Program-made: the position numbers and the translations under genes
Shown: positions 43,964 through 55,719 of the stretch, piece by piece
How positions within the stretch are numbered: the stretch's first letter is position 1
How the letters are laid out: each line of letters opens with the position of its first letter
Source of the DNA: Serpula lacrymans var. lacrymans S7.9
Taxonomy: Eukaryota > Basidiomycota > Agaricomycetes > Boletales > Serpulaceae
NCBI RefSeq assembly: GCF_000218685.1
Contig: NW_006763297.1
Coordinates: 434,001 to 498,000, forward strand
Direction of reading: 5' to 3'
DNA length: 64,000 bases
The notes under the pieces: generated by a model
Databases searched by the model: none
Told to the model about the DNA's origin: nothing
Seen by the model: only the letters and a program-made list of their open reading frames with translations

Positions 43964-46900
43964 CCGGGGCATAGTACACCCAACCAGTGCACTGCTTGAT
44001 TCAGGCGCTAACAGCATCTTCATAGATCAGGTCTGGGCGGAGTAAATTGGACTCCCCCTTGTAAAATTAGATGTATCTATTCCTGTCTATAACATTGACA
44101 GTACACTTAATGCGGGTGGCTGCATCACGCACAAATGTTCTTTGCTGTCAGGTACCAAGGACACAGAGAATGAGTCACCGCTGAAGCTACCCAACTAGGG
44201 AAAATTAATTTAATCTTGGGCTGGATCTGGCTATTTAAACACAATCCTGAGATCAACTGGCAGACAGGGGTTGTCACATTGTCACATTGCCCTCAAGAGT
44301 GTAAAAACTTGGGTAAACTCAGTTATGTCCGTCAAACTGAGCGTCTTGAAAAGATAAACACTGGTCACATTTATGAGCTTAGATCTTTAGAAAAGATTGA
44401 CAATGACAATGACGAAGTAAAACCCGAGGAAGAGATTAAGAGGCTGGTACCTCCCGAGTACCATGACTTCTGGAAAGTCTTTTGAAAACATAAGTCAGAG
44501 CGCTTCCCAGAGGCTAAGCCTTGGGACCATGCTATAGATTTGAAGGACACCTTCAAACCGAGAAAAGGACACATAATACCACTCTCTGCTCCAGAAAGAG
44601 ATGAGGTCTCTAGTTTCATAGACGAACAGCTCAGGAAGGGTTACATCAAACCTTCCAAAAGCCCTATGACGTCCCCAGTGTTCTTCATTCCTAAAAAGGA
44701 TGGTAAAAAGTGTATGATTATGGACTATTGTTACCTAGATGAGTACACAGTTAAAAATGCGTATCCGCTGCCTTTAATCAGTCAGCTAGTAGACAAATTG
44801 GCTGGTGCCAAAATCTTAACAAAGATGGATCTCCAATGGGGGTACAATAATGTATGAATCAAAGAAGAAGATGCTTGGAAGGCCACGTTCATGTGCCACC
44901 AAGGATCCTTCGAGCCCCTTGTCATGTTCTTTGGGTTGACCAATTCACCGGCAACCTTCCAAAGCATGATGAACGAGATTTTTGTGGATATGGAAAAATG
45001 TGTTGTCATTTACATTGACAATTTATTAATATTCATGAAGTCGGACGATGAGGCTGAGCATGACAGGATCGTGCAAGAAGTCCTTTGACGCTTACAGGAA
45101 CGCGACCTATTCGTCAAACCCGAAAAATGTAATTTTAAAGTGAAGGAAGTAGACTTCCTCAGAATGATAATTGGCCAGAACGGAATCAGGATGGATCCTG
45201 AGAAAGTTCAAGCTATATTGGATTGGCCAGAACCTACTCGCATCAAAGGAGTTAGGGCCTTCCTTGGCTTAGGTAATTTCTACCGAAGATTTATTGAAAA
45301 CTTCGCAAAAATAACGAGACCGTTGAATGATCTCACAAAAAAGGACATTGTTTGGCACTGGGGTGCCAAAGAACAAGAAGCTTTTGATAAGCTTAAACAG
45401 GCCTTTACAACGGCGCCCATCTCCATATTAGCATTTCCAGAATTAGACAAAGAGTTCCGGCTAGAAACCGACTCTTCTGATTTTGCTACTGGGGCTGTTC
45501 TATCAATTAAATGACCTGATAATCTCTGGAGGCCTTGTGCCTATTTATCTCATAGTTTGTCGCCTACAGAGCGCAACTATCAAATTTACGACAAAGAGAT
45601 GCTGGCCATCATTAGAGCTTTAGAGCACTGGCGGCACTACTTAGAAGGTGCTAGGCACCAATTCGAAATTTGGACTGATCATAAAAATCTGGAGTACTTT
45701 ATGACGGCCCGAGACTTGAACTGGAGACAGGCCTGCTACGCAGTGTACTTGTCTAGGTTTAATTATAAATTAATTTATAAGCCGAGAACTTCAATGGGGA
45801 AAGTGGACACTTTGTCCAGAAGAGAGGATCATGCCAACGGCATCAAAGATGACAACAAAGGTGTCACCCTGATAGACCAATCAAGAGTTGCCAATGTTAG
45901 AATCGGGCAGGATTCTGATCTTCTGGAAGTCTTCAGGAAAGACATCTCCCCTGAAGAGAAGGCACACCTTGACGGCAATGAAAACTATTTATAGGAAGAC
46001 GGGCTCTTCCGTTTTAAAGACAAAATCTATGTGCCTGAGTCCGCAAGGATCAAGGCAATAGATAGACATCATGACACTCCAGTGGCTGGGCACCCTGGGT
46101 GGCAACAAACCATGGAGTTGATCTCCAGAAACTATATGTGGCCTGGCATGGTCAGAGACGTACAAGAGTATGTAGAATCCTGTCTGAGATGTGCCATGGC
46201 AAAGAATTTGCATTAACCGCCGGCCGGTAAACTTATGCCAAATCAAATACCAGCTGGTCCCTGGCAGGATATATCGGTTGATTTTACAATGGATCTGCCC
46301 AAATCAAATGGGTATGATTCAGTAATGGTGGTAGTAGATCACTTCTCTAAGGAAGTGGTATTTATTCCCACCAACAAAACCATTACCGCCGCTGGTATGG
46401 CAGATCTATTTAAAAATTTTGTGTGGTCTACCCACGGATTGCCGGAAACGGTTATCTCCGATAGGGGACCACAATTTGCTAGCAAATTTACGAAAGAGTT
46501 ATGCCGGATGCTGGGCATCAAACCTAAATTATCAACGGCGTTCCATCCACAGACTGATGGACAAACGGAGAGACTCAACCAGGAGTTGAAACAATATCTC
46601 CGGATATTTATTAATGACAGGCAGACAGATTGGGCCAAGTGGCTATAGATAGCCCAGTTCTCTTATAATATCAAACAGTTGTTGGCTACAGGAAAGGCAC
46701 CAATTGAGGTTACTAGATTGTACCTCCCCAGAATGGGTGTAGAACCTGGCAAAAGCAAGAATGAGGCTGCTGAGAACATGGTCAAAGACATGAAGTCTGT
46801 CTTGGATGAAACGTGCAAGGCGCTATTTATAACTGCAGAGCAGATGAAAGACAGGGCAGAGTGTAGATGCTCTAAGGCCCCTGACTACAAGGTTGGCAAC

Positions 46901-47428
46901 CTGGTCTGGTTAGACACCAACCACTTAAAGTTAAAAGACCGGCAGTCTAGAAAACTGACCAAAAAGTGGATTGGCCCTTACTGGATTAAGGAAGTCAAAC
47001 CCAACGCAGTGGAGCTGGAGCTCCCAAAACGAATGAGGGTAGTACCCACGGTCAATATTAGTCGTGTGAAACCCTACAAAGGGCTGCTGCCTGGACAGCG
47101 CGTAGATCGGCCCAGACTGGTTGTAGTCACCCAGGAAGGTGAAGAAGAGTTCAAAGTTGAACGAGTGGTGGACGCACGCTTGAAGCGTGGAAAATTAGAG
47201 TTCCTAGTCCTATGGAGGGACTATGGAGACAAGGACAGAATGTGGGAACCAGAAGCCCATCTGAACAATTCCCGCGATACTGTTTGTGAATTTTATTCTA
47301 AGAATCCCTCGGCTCCTAGGAAGCTTAGAGGCATGGATTTGAACCTTTTTAATTCCCTTTTTCAACCTATGCCCAAAAATTTAACTACTACCTCCGGTAT
47401 TTGGTCGAGCCTGGAAGTCGAGCCTTAA
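43964..47428 (+). pseudogene. Gypsy I pol (protease-RT-RNaseH-integrase-chromodomain), multiple stops
   Basis: One frame runs throughout. Protease core LLDSGANSIFID is near 44010. RT has [25 protein letters not shown] and YIDNLLIF in place of the usual YxDD. RNase H is at about 45400-45800 (ETDSSDFATGAVL). Integrase has a zinc-binding HPGWQQTMEL...CLRCAMAK segment, then DISVDFTMDL, ISDRGPQFAS and TDGQTERLNQELKQ (D,D,E). The chromodomain is at 47150-47300. In-frame stops fall at 44483, 44855, 45086, 45512, 45992, 46214 and 46646 (codon starts); most are one C-to-T or G-to-A change from a sense codon expected there. A deletion at about 46676 removes part of the integrase linker. Confidence 0.9.
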
Positions 47429-47439
47429 GAGGGGGGTAG

Positions 47440-47823
47440 TGTTACAATACACAAATTTTTGGACCTTTAATTTTCATTCTCCTTTTTAACTTTATACTGT
47501 AGTTTTCACACACTGTGCCATGGGGCACTTTCCATTTTGTTCAAACTCCACCTTCTCGCGCTACATTGCCTTTATTCTTATTTTAGCTACAAGTCTCTCA
47601 CGCAGTGGAGCTGGTCACACGGGCTGCGCCCTCTCATCAGCCACTGCTTTTATCAACTGTACAGTACATAAGTACAAACACTCTGTATTAGTATATATAC
47701 CTCAATAGATCCAGGAGACTCCTCAGCGAGTCCTCCTGTTCTTTCCTCACAACTAACTTGTTGAAGCCTAAAGAGTAACCACTCCCTCATTATTATCTCT
47801 ATAGCTTGTCTGAGTTGTGCGCC
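47440..47823 (+). mobile_element. Gypsy I 3' LTR, truncated at its 3' end
   Basis: It starts TGTTACAATACAC directly after the polypurine tract GAGGGGGGTAG. It stops at GTTGTGCGCC, where the gypsy III LTR begins, about 35 bp short of the LTR end. Confidence 0.85.
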
Positions 47824-48132
47824 TGTGATAACCAGACCCTATACCGAGCTAACGGAGGTCTAGTTGTCTAATCGTAAGCAGGGTCTAACAATGATGTATA
47901 AAGATATAATCAACAGCTGGGGGATATGTACAAGAGAACATGTGTTATAAATGAGGCGCTGACTGAGTGACATGCGTAAGGCATGAGGCGCTTGGTAATT
48001 GTCTTTGTAAGTAACTACATCATAGGTCACATGTTTGGTCACGTGACTATGATAAGATAAGATTCGGAGAAATTATAGATATGGTATCGTTATCGTTTGA
48101 GATAAGAGTATCAGGATTAAGAGATCGTGACA
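47824..48132 (-). mobile_element. Gypsy III 3' LTR (309 bp)
   Basis: TGTGATAACC...AGATCGTGACA, TG..CA bounded. It is followed by TTACCCCCTCC, the reverse complement of a polypurine tract (GGAGGGGGTAA). Confidence 0.85.
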
Positions 48133-48268
48133 TTACCCCCTCCTTAGGACTCTTGTCCCGAGAGTATGCCTCGAGTTTACTGTTTTCCCAATTAAACAGA
48201 TTTTTTCGGATTTTGGGAGTTTCTGTGAAGTTTTCGAATGCTTGGAAATGTAATGCAAATCAGATTCG

Positions 48269-51200
48269 TCAGGGTGCACTAGGGTTTTTTGTATGGAATT
48301 GTTGTAGGAGTTTTGGGGAGTTTTTTACATTCCCTTCGGGTTCCCATGTGCGTTCCTCTTTTGGATATCCTTTCCAATGTACTAGGTATTCTAGTTTATT
48401 CCTTTTCATTTGTGAGTCTAGTATCTCTTCTACTTTGTACTCTTTCTGTCCTTCCACTATCGCTGGTAGTGGCGGCTTTGGTTTTTGTTGTGAGGGGAAT
48501 TTGGCTTGTCGGAACGGAGTTAGGACGGATTCATTGAATACTGGATAGACATTTTGCCATCTTCCGGGGAGTCGGAGTTTGTAAGCTCCTAATCCCACTT
48601 TCTTTTCGATCTCAAAGGGGCCATGTCTTTTGTCATTAAGTTTCTTTGTTGGTCTGTTCGTTTGTATGTGACTGGCTTCAACATATACTTTGTCGCTGAT
48701 TTGGTATTCAACCTGATCTCTCTTTTTCTTATTGTATTGTTTTTTCATATTTTCTGCTGCTTTGTACAGTGATTTTTCTGCCGCCTCTACTTTCCTTCAT
48801 CCTCTCTACAAACTCTTCCGCACTCTCACTCTTTACTTCTCTTTTAGTGTCTATTATCGTTTTTGGACGTTGACCACTGTTTAGATAGAATGGGGAATGA
48901 CCCGTCACACTGTGTTCTTTGTTATTGTAAGAGAATTCTGCGAGTGGTAGCCATTCTGCCCAGTCTGTCTGTTTGTGGTTTACGAATATCCTGAGATACT
49001 GTTCTATCTCTTGGTTTACTTGTTCTGTTTGTCCATCCGTCTGTGGGTGATAAGCCGTAGATGGATTTCCCTTAATGTCTAGAAGGGTGTAGAGATCTTT
49101 GATAAAGTTTGAGACAAATTGAGTCCCACAATCTGAGATTACTTTGTTAGTTAATCCATGGTGTCTGAAAATGTTGTCTCGGAATAATCTTGCTACTCCT
49201 TCTGATGTAAGCTCTGCTTGTGTCGGTATGACTCGAATCATTTTTGAAAATTAATCTACCACTATCATAATCATGTTATAGCCTTGTGATTCTGGTAGAG
49301 GTCTTAAGAGGTCGACGGTTATGATTTCCCAGGGCCGTGTAGGGATTTCATTTGGATGGAGCGGTGTGGCCTTCTTCTGATGAATTGGCTTGGTCCTTTG
49401 GCACATTTCACGTCCTTCAATGTATCTTTTGATGCCTCTGTCCATGTATGGCCACCAGTATTCTCGTGTGATGAGTTCTTTTGTTTTATATTGTCCTGGG
49501 TGACCGACTATGATGGAGTCGTGATTTTCATGTATGATTTTCTCTCTGAGCTTTGCATCTTTTGGGACATACATCCTTCCTTTGAGGAATATGAATCCTT
49601 CATGATCTTTCCACCACCCGTCCTCTCTCTTCTCTATCTTTTCTCCTACTTTCTTTCTTAGATCATCCACATTTGTCATCCTCTTCTCTATCCACTTATA
49701 TGTCGCTATGCTTTCTACATCCGTTCTATCCATCTCTACTCTTTGTTCAGGTGTAAGAGTCATTCGTATAAAAAGTTCTTCTTTTAGTACGATGACGTCT
49801 TCGTTGTCTTCTGCCCCCCTATCATGATTTGCTCGTCTCGAGAGTAGATCGGCTTTGATGTGTTTGGTTTTTAGAGTGTGATGTAGTGTGAAATTATAAT
49901 TGCTTAACTCCGTGACCCATTGTGCCTGTCTCCAATTGAGTTTTTGAGGTTGTTTGAAATATAAGAGATTCTGGTGGTCTGTCCAGATCTCGAAGTCCAC
50001 TTTCACGTCAATTAGGTAGTGTCTCCACTCTTCTAATGCCGTCATAATGGCTAGGAGTTCCTTATCGTAAATCTTGTAATTGTGTTCTGTTGGATTTAAC
50101 GCTTTTGAGAGATATGCAATAGGTTTCCATATACCATCCTGTTTTTGTGATAATACCGCTCCCATGGCGAAATCACTGCTATCAGCTTCTACTTTGTACT
50201 GTCCGTCATTGGCTGGTAAAGCGAGTACTGGGGTGGAACTAACTCTGTGTTTGAGTTCTTTGAATGCTTTTAGCTGTTCCTGTCCCCATGTGAACTCTTC
50301 TTTTTCAGTCAACTTGGTCAGTGGTTTGGCAATCAACCCAAACCCTTGTATGAAGCATCTATAGAAATTGACGAAGCCTAGAAATGCCTGTACTTCCTTT
50401 TTTGACTTGCGTTCTGGCCAGTCTAGAATCCCTTTTACTTTAATGGGATTCATGCGAATTTCGTTTTGGGATATGATTAGACCAAGGTATTCTACCGAGG
50501 TTTCTTCGAAATCACATTTTTCCGGTTTCAAGTATAGGTGATTCTTTCGTAATATATCGAGTACTCGGCGCGTCATTGCCCGATGTTCCTTGATTGTTTT
50601 TGTAAAGATCATGATGTTGTCAAGGTATGTTAAAACCTTTCCTTCATTGATCAGATCTTTAAATAGTGCATTCATCATCGTTTGGAAAGTCGCTGGTGAA
50701 TTTGTGAGACCAAAGAACATGACTTATGGTTTGTACAGCCCTCTATTTGTTCTGAAAGCTGCTTTCTCTTTGTCTCCCTCTACAATTCAAATGTTGTTGT
50801 ATCCCCATCGTATATCTAACTTTGTGAAGTACTTGGCTCCACGCAGTTTATCCACTAATTCATCTATTAATGGTAATGGATATTGATTTTTAATGGTGAT
50901 ATTGTTCAGTTTTTGATAGTCCTGCACTGGTCTCAGTTTTCCGTCTTTTTTCTTTACAAAGAAGAACGGTGAAGCAAATGGGGATTTAGAGGGGCGTATT
51001 TTGCCTGATTCTAAATTTTCTTTAAGGAACTCATCCAATTGCTGCTGCTCTCCTAACACTAAGGGGTACACTTTGCAATCTAGTTTGTGTTCCCCTGGGG
51101 TTAGTTCTATGGCATGATCTCATTCGCATCTTTCTGGTAGTGTGTCAAAACTCTCTTTATTGAATATGTCTTTGTAATTGTGGAGATGTTTTGGGACTAT

Positions 51201-52145
51201 CTTATCAAAGCCTCCTTCCTTTCGATCTTTTCCAGTGGCTTCAGCAAGTTGTTGTGCAGTTGTGCTTGTAGCTCTTATCTGGTAAAGATGTTCTGGGATC
51301 TTGGTTCTTTCATAGTTAAGTAGATCTACCTGGATCTTCCTCTGGATCAGAGAGTTGGATCTTTCGTTTACATTCCTCCCGGCATCTTTCAAACCTTATA
51401 TCTGATCCCTTCCAGTCAATGCTTGGATTATGTTTTAACAACCATTCATGTCCTAGGAACATTCTTCCACTGCCCAAATTGGTGACAGCAAAATGAATTC
51501 TTTCAGAATGGTCGTCAATTTCCATTTTGAGTTCTACAAACTCTTTGATGGCTTCGTCTTTGTTTAGAGTTCCATCTGCATTATATACTGGTATTGGTCT
51601 TGGTATTTTATGAGTTTGATATTTTTGGTTTTTTACGAATTTGGAATCTATGCAGCTTCCTGTACATCCGCTGTCTAGCAGTGCTTGGATCGTCATTGAT
51701 CTTTGCGTGTCTAAAGTGGTTAATCTGCAGGTAATGTTCATTTGATTTCCCTGCGTTCCTCGAATGTACTTTTTTGGTGTGTGAAGTTCCAAGATAGCTA
51801 ACTCAGCATTGTGTAACAATAATGCATTGAGTTTTTTAATTGTCTCTCTTGTTGCTTTTTTTCCCCTTTTATCATGTGTCCAGGCGTTTAAGATTCCAAT
51901 GGATCTTTCTTCCTGTTGGTCTCTAAGCCTTTCTGCTACCCATTTGGGAGTCCATGCTGTTGTTAATAGTTTCCTTTTTTCTTTTTCTAGGTTTTTATTT
52001 ACAGGGGTGCCTGACCTGTCTTTCATAGTCTCTACTGCACTTTCCTCCTTAGAGTGCGCCGTATCGGGTATGAGAATTTCTTTCGTATCCGCCGCTGCGC
52101 TGATGCTGTGCTTTTCAATGATTTGCCCGCCGCCATAGCTGTGTT
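48269..52145 (-). pseudogene. Gypsy III protease-RT-RNaseH-integrase-chromodomain, damaged
   Basis: In transcript order: protease (LLDSGCTGSCID, about 51680), RT ([20 protein letters not shown], about 50950; YLDNIMIF), RNase H (EADSSDFAMGAVLSQK), integrase (HPGQYKTKELITREYWWPY, ISDCGTQFVSNF, TDGQTEQVNQEIEQ) and chromodomain (EYLVHWKGYPKEERTWEPE, about 48330). Stops occur at 51117-51119 (TGA where Trp is typical), near 50721 (TAA) and near 49248 (TAA). A one-base insertion at about 48788-48792 shifts the frame before the chromodomain. Protease and RT are in different frames (overlap 51316-51392), so a programmed or accidental shift is possible. Confidence 0.88.
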
Positions 52146-52454
52146 TGTTACGATCTCTATTGGACATTTAAGGACTACTCATTTCTTTTTACTCATCAGT
52201 TATACCATCGGACCGATGACTCATTTCCTTCATGTACACTTCCGTTCCTCTCGCATTCACAGTACCTATTATAGTACTTAGTCCTCAACAGACGGACCTG
52301 CCCTAGATAGGACCTAACTCCTATCACTGATTCCTTTCCATTATAAATACTATGTAACAGCAGTAGTATTCTCTAATACGATTCTATGCAGTTTACGCTT
52401 ACAAAGCTAGACTCTTAAGATCAGACTTCTATTCAGAAGAAGACCAACTCCTGT

Positions 52455-54279
52455 TGTCATGCACCAAAGTTGATTGGTAGCATGGACAGGTGTCAATAAT
52501 GAAGCGAATATTCAAAAGACTTGCCTTTGCGCCACACAGGCACAGTGCCACGTGGAATAGTAATTAATATTGCCTTTTTCGAACTTGTGGCTGATCAGCA
52601 TCACCTTTATTAGGCAATCCAGTCACGCTCACCTTTGCTTTTCCATCCGGTACTTTCCACATTTCGGCATTTCGGCAAATTTTCGCGTCGCCACTGGCTA
52701 CACATTGCATTGTGCCCTTGCTTTTGTCGTTTCCCTTACTCCCCTTCCTTTGCCTAGCCCCACCATGGGCCCCTTCCTCTCCTTTTTATTCTCACCTGAC
52801 GGTCGTTTCTGGATCACCATTCTAATCCACTTTTTCGTCACCTCCACCCTCCTCCTCCTCATCTTATTTGCACCCCCACCATTTCTGATGTCACCACTTC
52901 CTATCCGCTTCCGTTGCCGATCTGTTGACTACCACGTGCCACTGCTGATATCAGCAAAGCCCCGGCGGCTGGTCCAGATAGGGCAACAGGTCCATCTTCA
53001 TGACGTCGATCTGCCATCATATACTATCAAAACATTGGTCGCTCGTCGTCTTGCCTGGTTGGAGCGTGGGTGGGTAGTTTTTGAGCTGGAGAAGGTTCAT
53101 CCCCTTGCGTTGCCCATGTTCATCGCTGTCCCATTCACTTGGGTACACTTATCTTTTGTCCATCGTCTTCGCTACAGCTACACCTATCACACGCTGCCTG
53201 GGACTCACTTGTTCCAAATTGGAACTACTCCTCTCCCTCCCTCGTTTGATCAGGTAGTCCAACACAACCAGTCCATTGGTAAGGCCATGGAACTGTCGGA
53301 TTTGGACTAGGTGGTGGACCGGTGGCTCCAGTTTCTTTTTCTTCAGCAGAACATTCATTTACAGTGCAATTATTTTTGATTTTTGAATCATTTTTATGTT
53401 TTTTATGGACACATATTTTTTAGAATGCCTGACTGACAATAAAGGAACTGTGTTGATACTGATAGTGTTTTGCCTTGCCTTTTTTTTACTGCATCTTCCC
53501 ATGACATCATGATTTTCCTGCTCTCTTTTTGCTATTGGACTTTACTTTATGGCTATACAAACCTGTGACATTACTCACAGCATTCATTGTTCTATCCCTT
53601 TCTTTTCCTTTTTTTGACAATCTTATCCTGTACTACCTACGCAGGATTTGTCAGTGTACATTCCTTCCTTCATGTTCTTTCTCATTCTTTTTGCACAGCT
53701 ATACTGTGCATAGCCTACTTTTCTTTCACTATATAAACCCCTGTATTTTACCTTGTAAAAAAACAAGAACTCCAATCCAGACTTCTTCTCTAATTTCAAG
53801 TTCACTACTCTGCTGCTTGTGATCCAGTGTGGTCACAACACTTCCCACTGCTACCACTGTCAACTGCTGTCATCGTCACTTCCCATTTTTGAAGTCATTG
53901 TCATCCCTTTCGACTAGAGTCCTTCTGAGCACTACAGTTTGTGCGTCAGGAGCCTGCTATCACTGGGAACCTCGTCACCTCGTCATCCTCGTTGTTCTCA
54001 AACCTACCTTGTGCTACCATTAGCAAGGTAGTGCTCATCTATACTCGTCACTAAGCACCTATCTTCTATAAATTCAACTATCCCTCCTCCTCAAAACCCA
54101 CACTCATACACCTCTGGGTTTTACTTTGAAGGTCCCTTGTACATACCACCCCACGAACAACCAGAGCACCCACTGTTCTAGGAGGCAAAGCCCATAAACA
54201 AGTTCTGTGGAATCTGGGAGGATTGTGTGTTAGTTTGTTTTTGTGTGTGGTTTTCTAACACCAGTTCTCATCATCGACA
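52455..54279 (+). mobile_element. 1,825-bp LTR-like element, copy 3
   Basis: It has TGTCATGC...CATCGACA ends and TSD CTGT. A TATA element (TATATAAACC, about 53730-53740) sits about 545 bp before the 3' end, as expected for the U3/R part of an LTR, and GTAAAAAAACAAG follows. This favours a large solo LTR. No primer-binding site or gag/pol is attached. Confidence 0.9.
52765..53310 (+). CDS. Conserved 181-aa membrane-anchored ORF of the LTR-like element (copy 3)
   Basis: Same protein as at 43108-43653. The ATG at 52765 is in CCACCATGG context, and the sequence ends in KAMELSDLD. It is encoded on the sense strand of the element, upstream of the TATA box, i.e. inside U3. Preservation in two recent copies and near-preservation in the older copy 1 suggests selection or simple recency; the present data cannot separate these. 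Confidence 0.55.
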   Translation: MGPFLSFLFSPDGRFWITILIHFFVTSTLLLLILFAPPPFLMSPLPIRFRCRSVDYHVPLLISAKPRRLVQIGQQVHLHDVDLPSYTIKTLVARRLAWLERGWVVFELEKVHPLALPMFIAVPFTWVHLSFVHRLRYSYTYHTLPGTHLFQIGTTPLPPSFDQVVQHNQSIGKAMELSDLD

Positions 54280-54831
54280 CTGTTGGCAAACCTCCACTCA
54301 GAACTACGTTCTCGAACTTGTCTTCGGATAAGTCTCTTTACAAACCCCGACGAACCCTCAAAGTTTGTTAAGCACTTCGTGCGTAACAAAAGAATCATAT
54401 TCTAACCAGAAGTCCCACCTATTTAGGTTTGGGAAGAAAAAGTTGACAAGACATTGCAACAACCAACAACCAGATCCCAGAGAGCAAGAGGAAGCTCAGA
54501 CAACCCACAAACAGCAACCCCACCGACGTCATCCTGACAAGAAAGGATAGCAGCACCACCTCCCTTCCCCGAACCAGACGTAACCCGACTCCACACCAGA
54601 GAACAAGCAGACACTTTCTACAAAGCCAGAACACGTTGGCTACAGTACTACGCAGGAAGCCACCCACAGCTACTGCCCACAACGCAATACGATCCCCCAG
54701 TAACCGTAGAAAACCTCTACAACAAGAACGACTTTGAAGAATTTGCAGCAGGCGGCGACCCGGTACCACCTCCCACTCCACAGATACTCCCCACCGCACC
54801 TGCTCCATCCCACATCCCACCACCACACACC

Positions 54832-55719
54832 ATGTCTAACGCTACAGCCCCCAAACCCACGATGATTGGGAAAATCGATGACTTCGATGGAACCCCAGAT
54901 AAAGCCCAAAGGTGGATATCGTCCACCGATCTACACTTTGATATCAACGACACCATCTACAACTCCGACAAGAAAAGGGTATATGTGGCCCTCAGCTACA
55001 TGAAGGACGGCAACACCACCTCATGGAGCGAAGCCAAGATGACCGAATACAAAGAGAAGAATGCCTACCCCACATGGGCAGACTTCATGAAAACCTTCAC
55101 AGCCAGTTTCAGAATGGCAAACGCCAAAGGAACAGCCTCGGCCGCCTTGATGAAAATGAAGATGGAACAAGGAGAAAATGCAGTAGTGTTTAACTCAAGG
55201 TTCATGCTAGATGCTGGGAAAAGCGGCATCAACAACAAAGTCATGATCATGGTCTATCAAAAGGCTATCCAGCCACCCCTCCTTCGTGGGGCACTCACCG
55301 GAAAGGAACTACTCACCATTGAAGACTGGATGAGCACAGTAGCGAACCTAGACGCTAACTGGATCAGTGCCAATGCTATCTCGGAAGGAGCGTGGCGCGC
55401 CAGAAACAAAGAAAGACAGAATGACAGAAACTGCAAAAGTGGACCATCCACCAGCACCAGAAGATTAACCAAAGACGAAGAAGAATCAAGGAGGAAAGAG
55501 GGAAGATGCTTCATATGTAACGAGAAAGGACACATAGGAAGGAATTGTAGGAACAAAGGAAAAACTCCCAAAAGAAAGGTACGTCAAACCGAAACGGAAG
55601 ATGACACCAAAACAGTGGTAGAAGAAGACAGGGTCCAAAACATCATGAGGATGTGGAGAGAGTTAGGAGAAGATCAACGAACAGAGGCGATGAAAGAATC
55701 GGAAGACGAGGGTTTTTAA
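54832..55719 (+). CDS. Gypsy II gag
   Basis: ATG 54832 (MSNATAPKPTMIGKIDDFDG). The frame is in fact open from 54538, after an in-frame TGA at 54535-54537. That stretch (ARTRWLQYYAGSHPQ...) looks coding, so the original start lay further upstream. Features are a gag core with YVALSYMKDGNTTSWSEAKM and KTFTASFRMANAKGTASAAL, then a CCHC zinc knuckle (CFICNEKGHIGRNC, about 55508-55549) and a basic tract. It ends at TAA 55717-55719, overlapping pol. Confidence 0.85.
   Translation: MSNATAPKPTMIGKIDDFDGTPDKAQRWISSTDLHFDINDTIYNSDKKRVYVALSYMKDGNTTSWSEAKMTEYKEKNAYPTWADFMKTFTASFRMANAKGTASAALMKMKMEQGENAVVFNSRFMLDAGKSGINNKVMIMVYQKAIQPPLLRGALTGKELLTIEDWMSTVANLDANWISANAISEGAWRARNKERQNDRNCKSGPSTSTRRLTKDEEESRRKEGRCFICNEKGHIGRNCRNKGKTPKRKVRQTETEDDTKTVVEEDRVQNIMRMWRELGEDQRTEAMKESEDEGF
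55710..55716 (+). promoter_or_regulatory. Candidate -1 ribosomal frameshift heptamer GGGTTTT
   Basis: In the gag frame the codons are GAG GGT TTT TAA. G GGT TTT fits the X XXY YYZ slippery pattern directly before the gag stop. A -1 slip continues as TTA AAA CGA in the pol frame. Confidence 0.55.

Larger units (their letters stand above)
40186..47439 (+). mobile_element. Gypsy I internal region (chromovirus-type Ty3/gypsy), interrupted by LTR-like copy 2
   Basis: Leader 40186-40693, gag, protease, RT, RNase H, integrase and chromodomain follow in Ty3/gypsy order on plus. The 1,825-bp LTR-like element splits the protease region at 42139-43963 (TSD CCGG). Every domain carries stops, so it is defective. 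Confidence 0.9.
52146..54388 (+). repeat. Gypsy II 5' LTR, interrupted
   Basis: The two LTR pieces are 52146-52454 and 54284-54388; together 414 bp, equal to the 3' LTR. CTGT (52451-52454 and 54280-54283) is the duplicated target of the insertion. Confidence 0.92.

Noticed and set aside
53623..53805. 60-aa and 97-aa ORFs conserved among the LTR-like copies
   Set aside because: They are conserved only because the copies are near-identical; low-complexity, and they overlap the TATA/R region. Only the 181-aa ORF has a strong start context.
38041..54279. LTR-like copies as a complete short retrotransposon (one pair of LTRs)
   Set aside because: Each copy has its own flanking duplication or recombination junction, and the copies lie in different orientations, so they are separate insertions.
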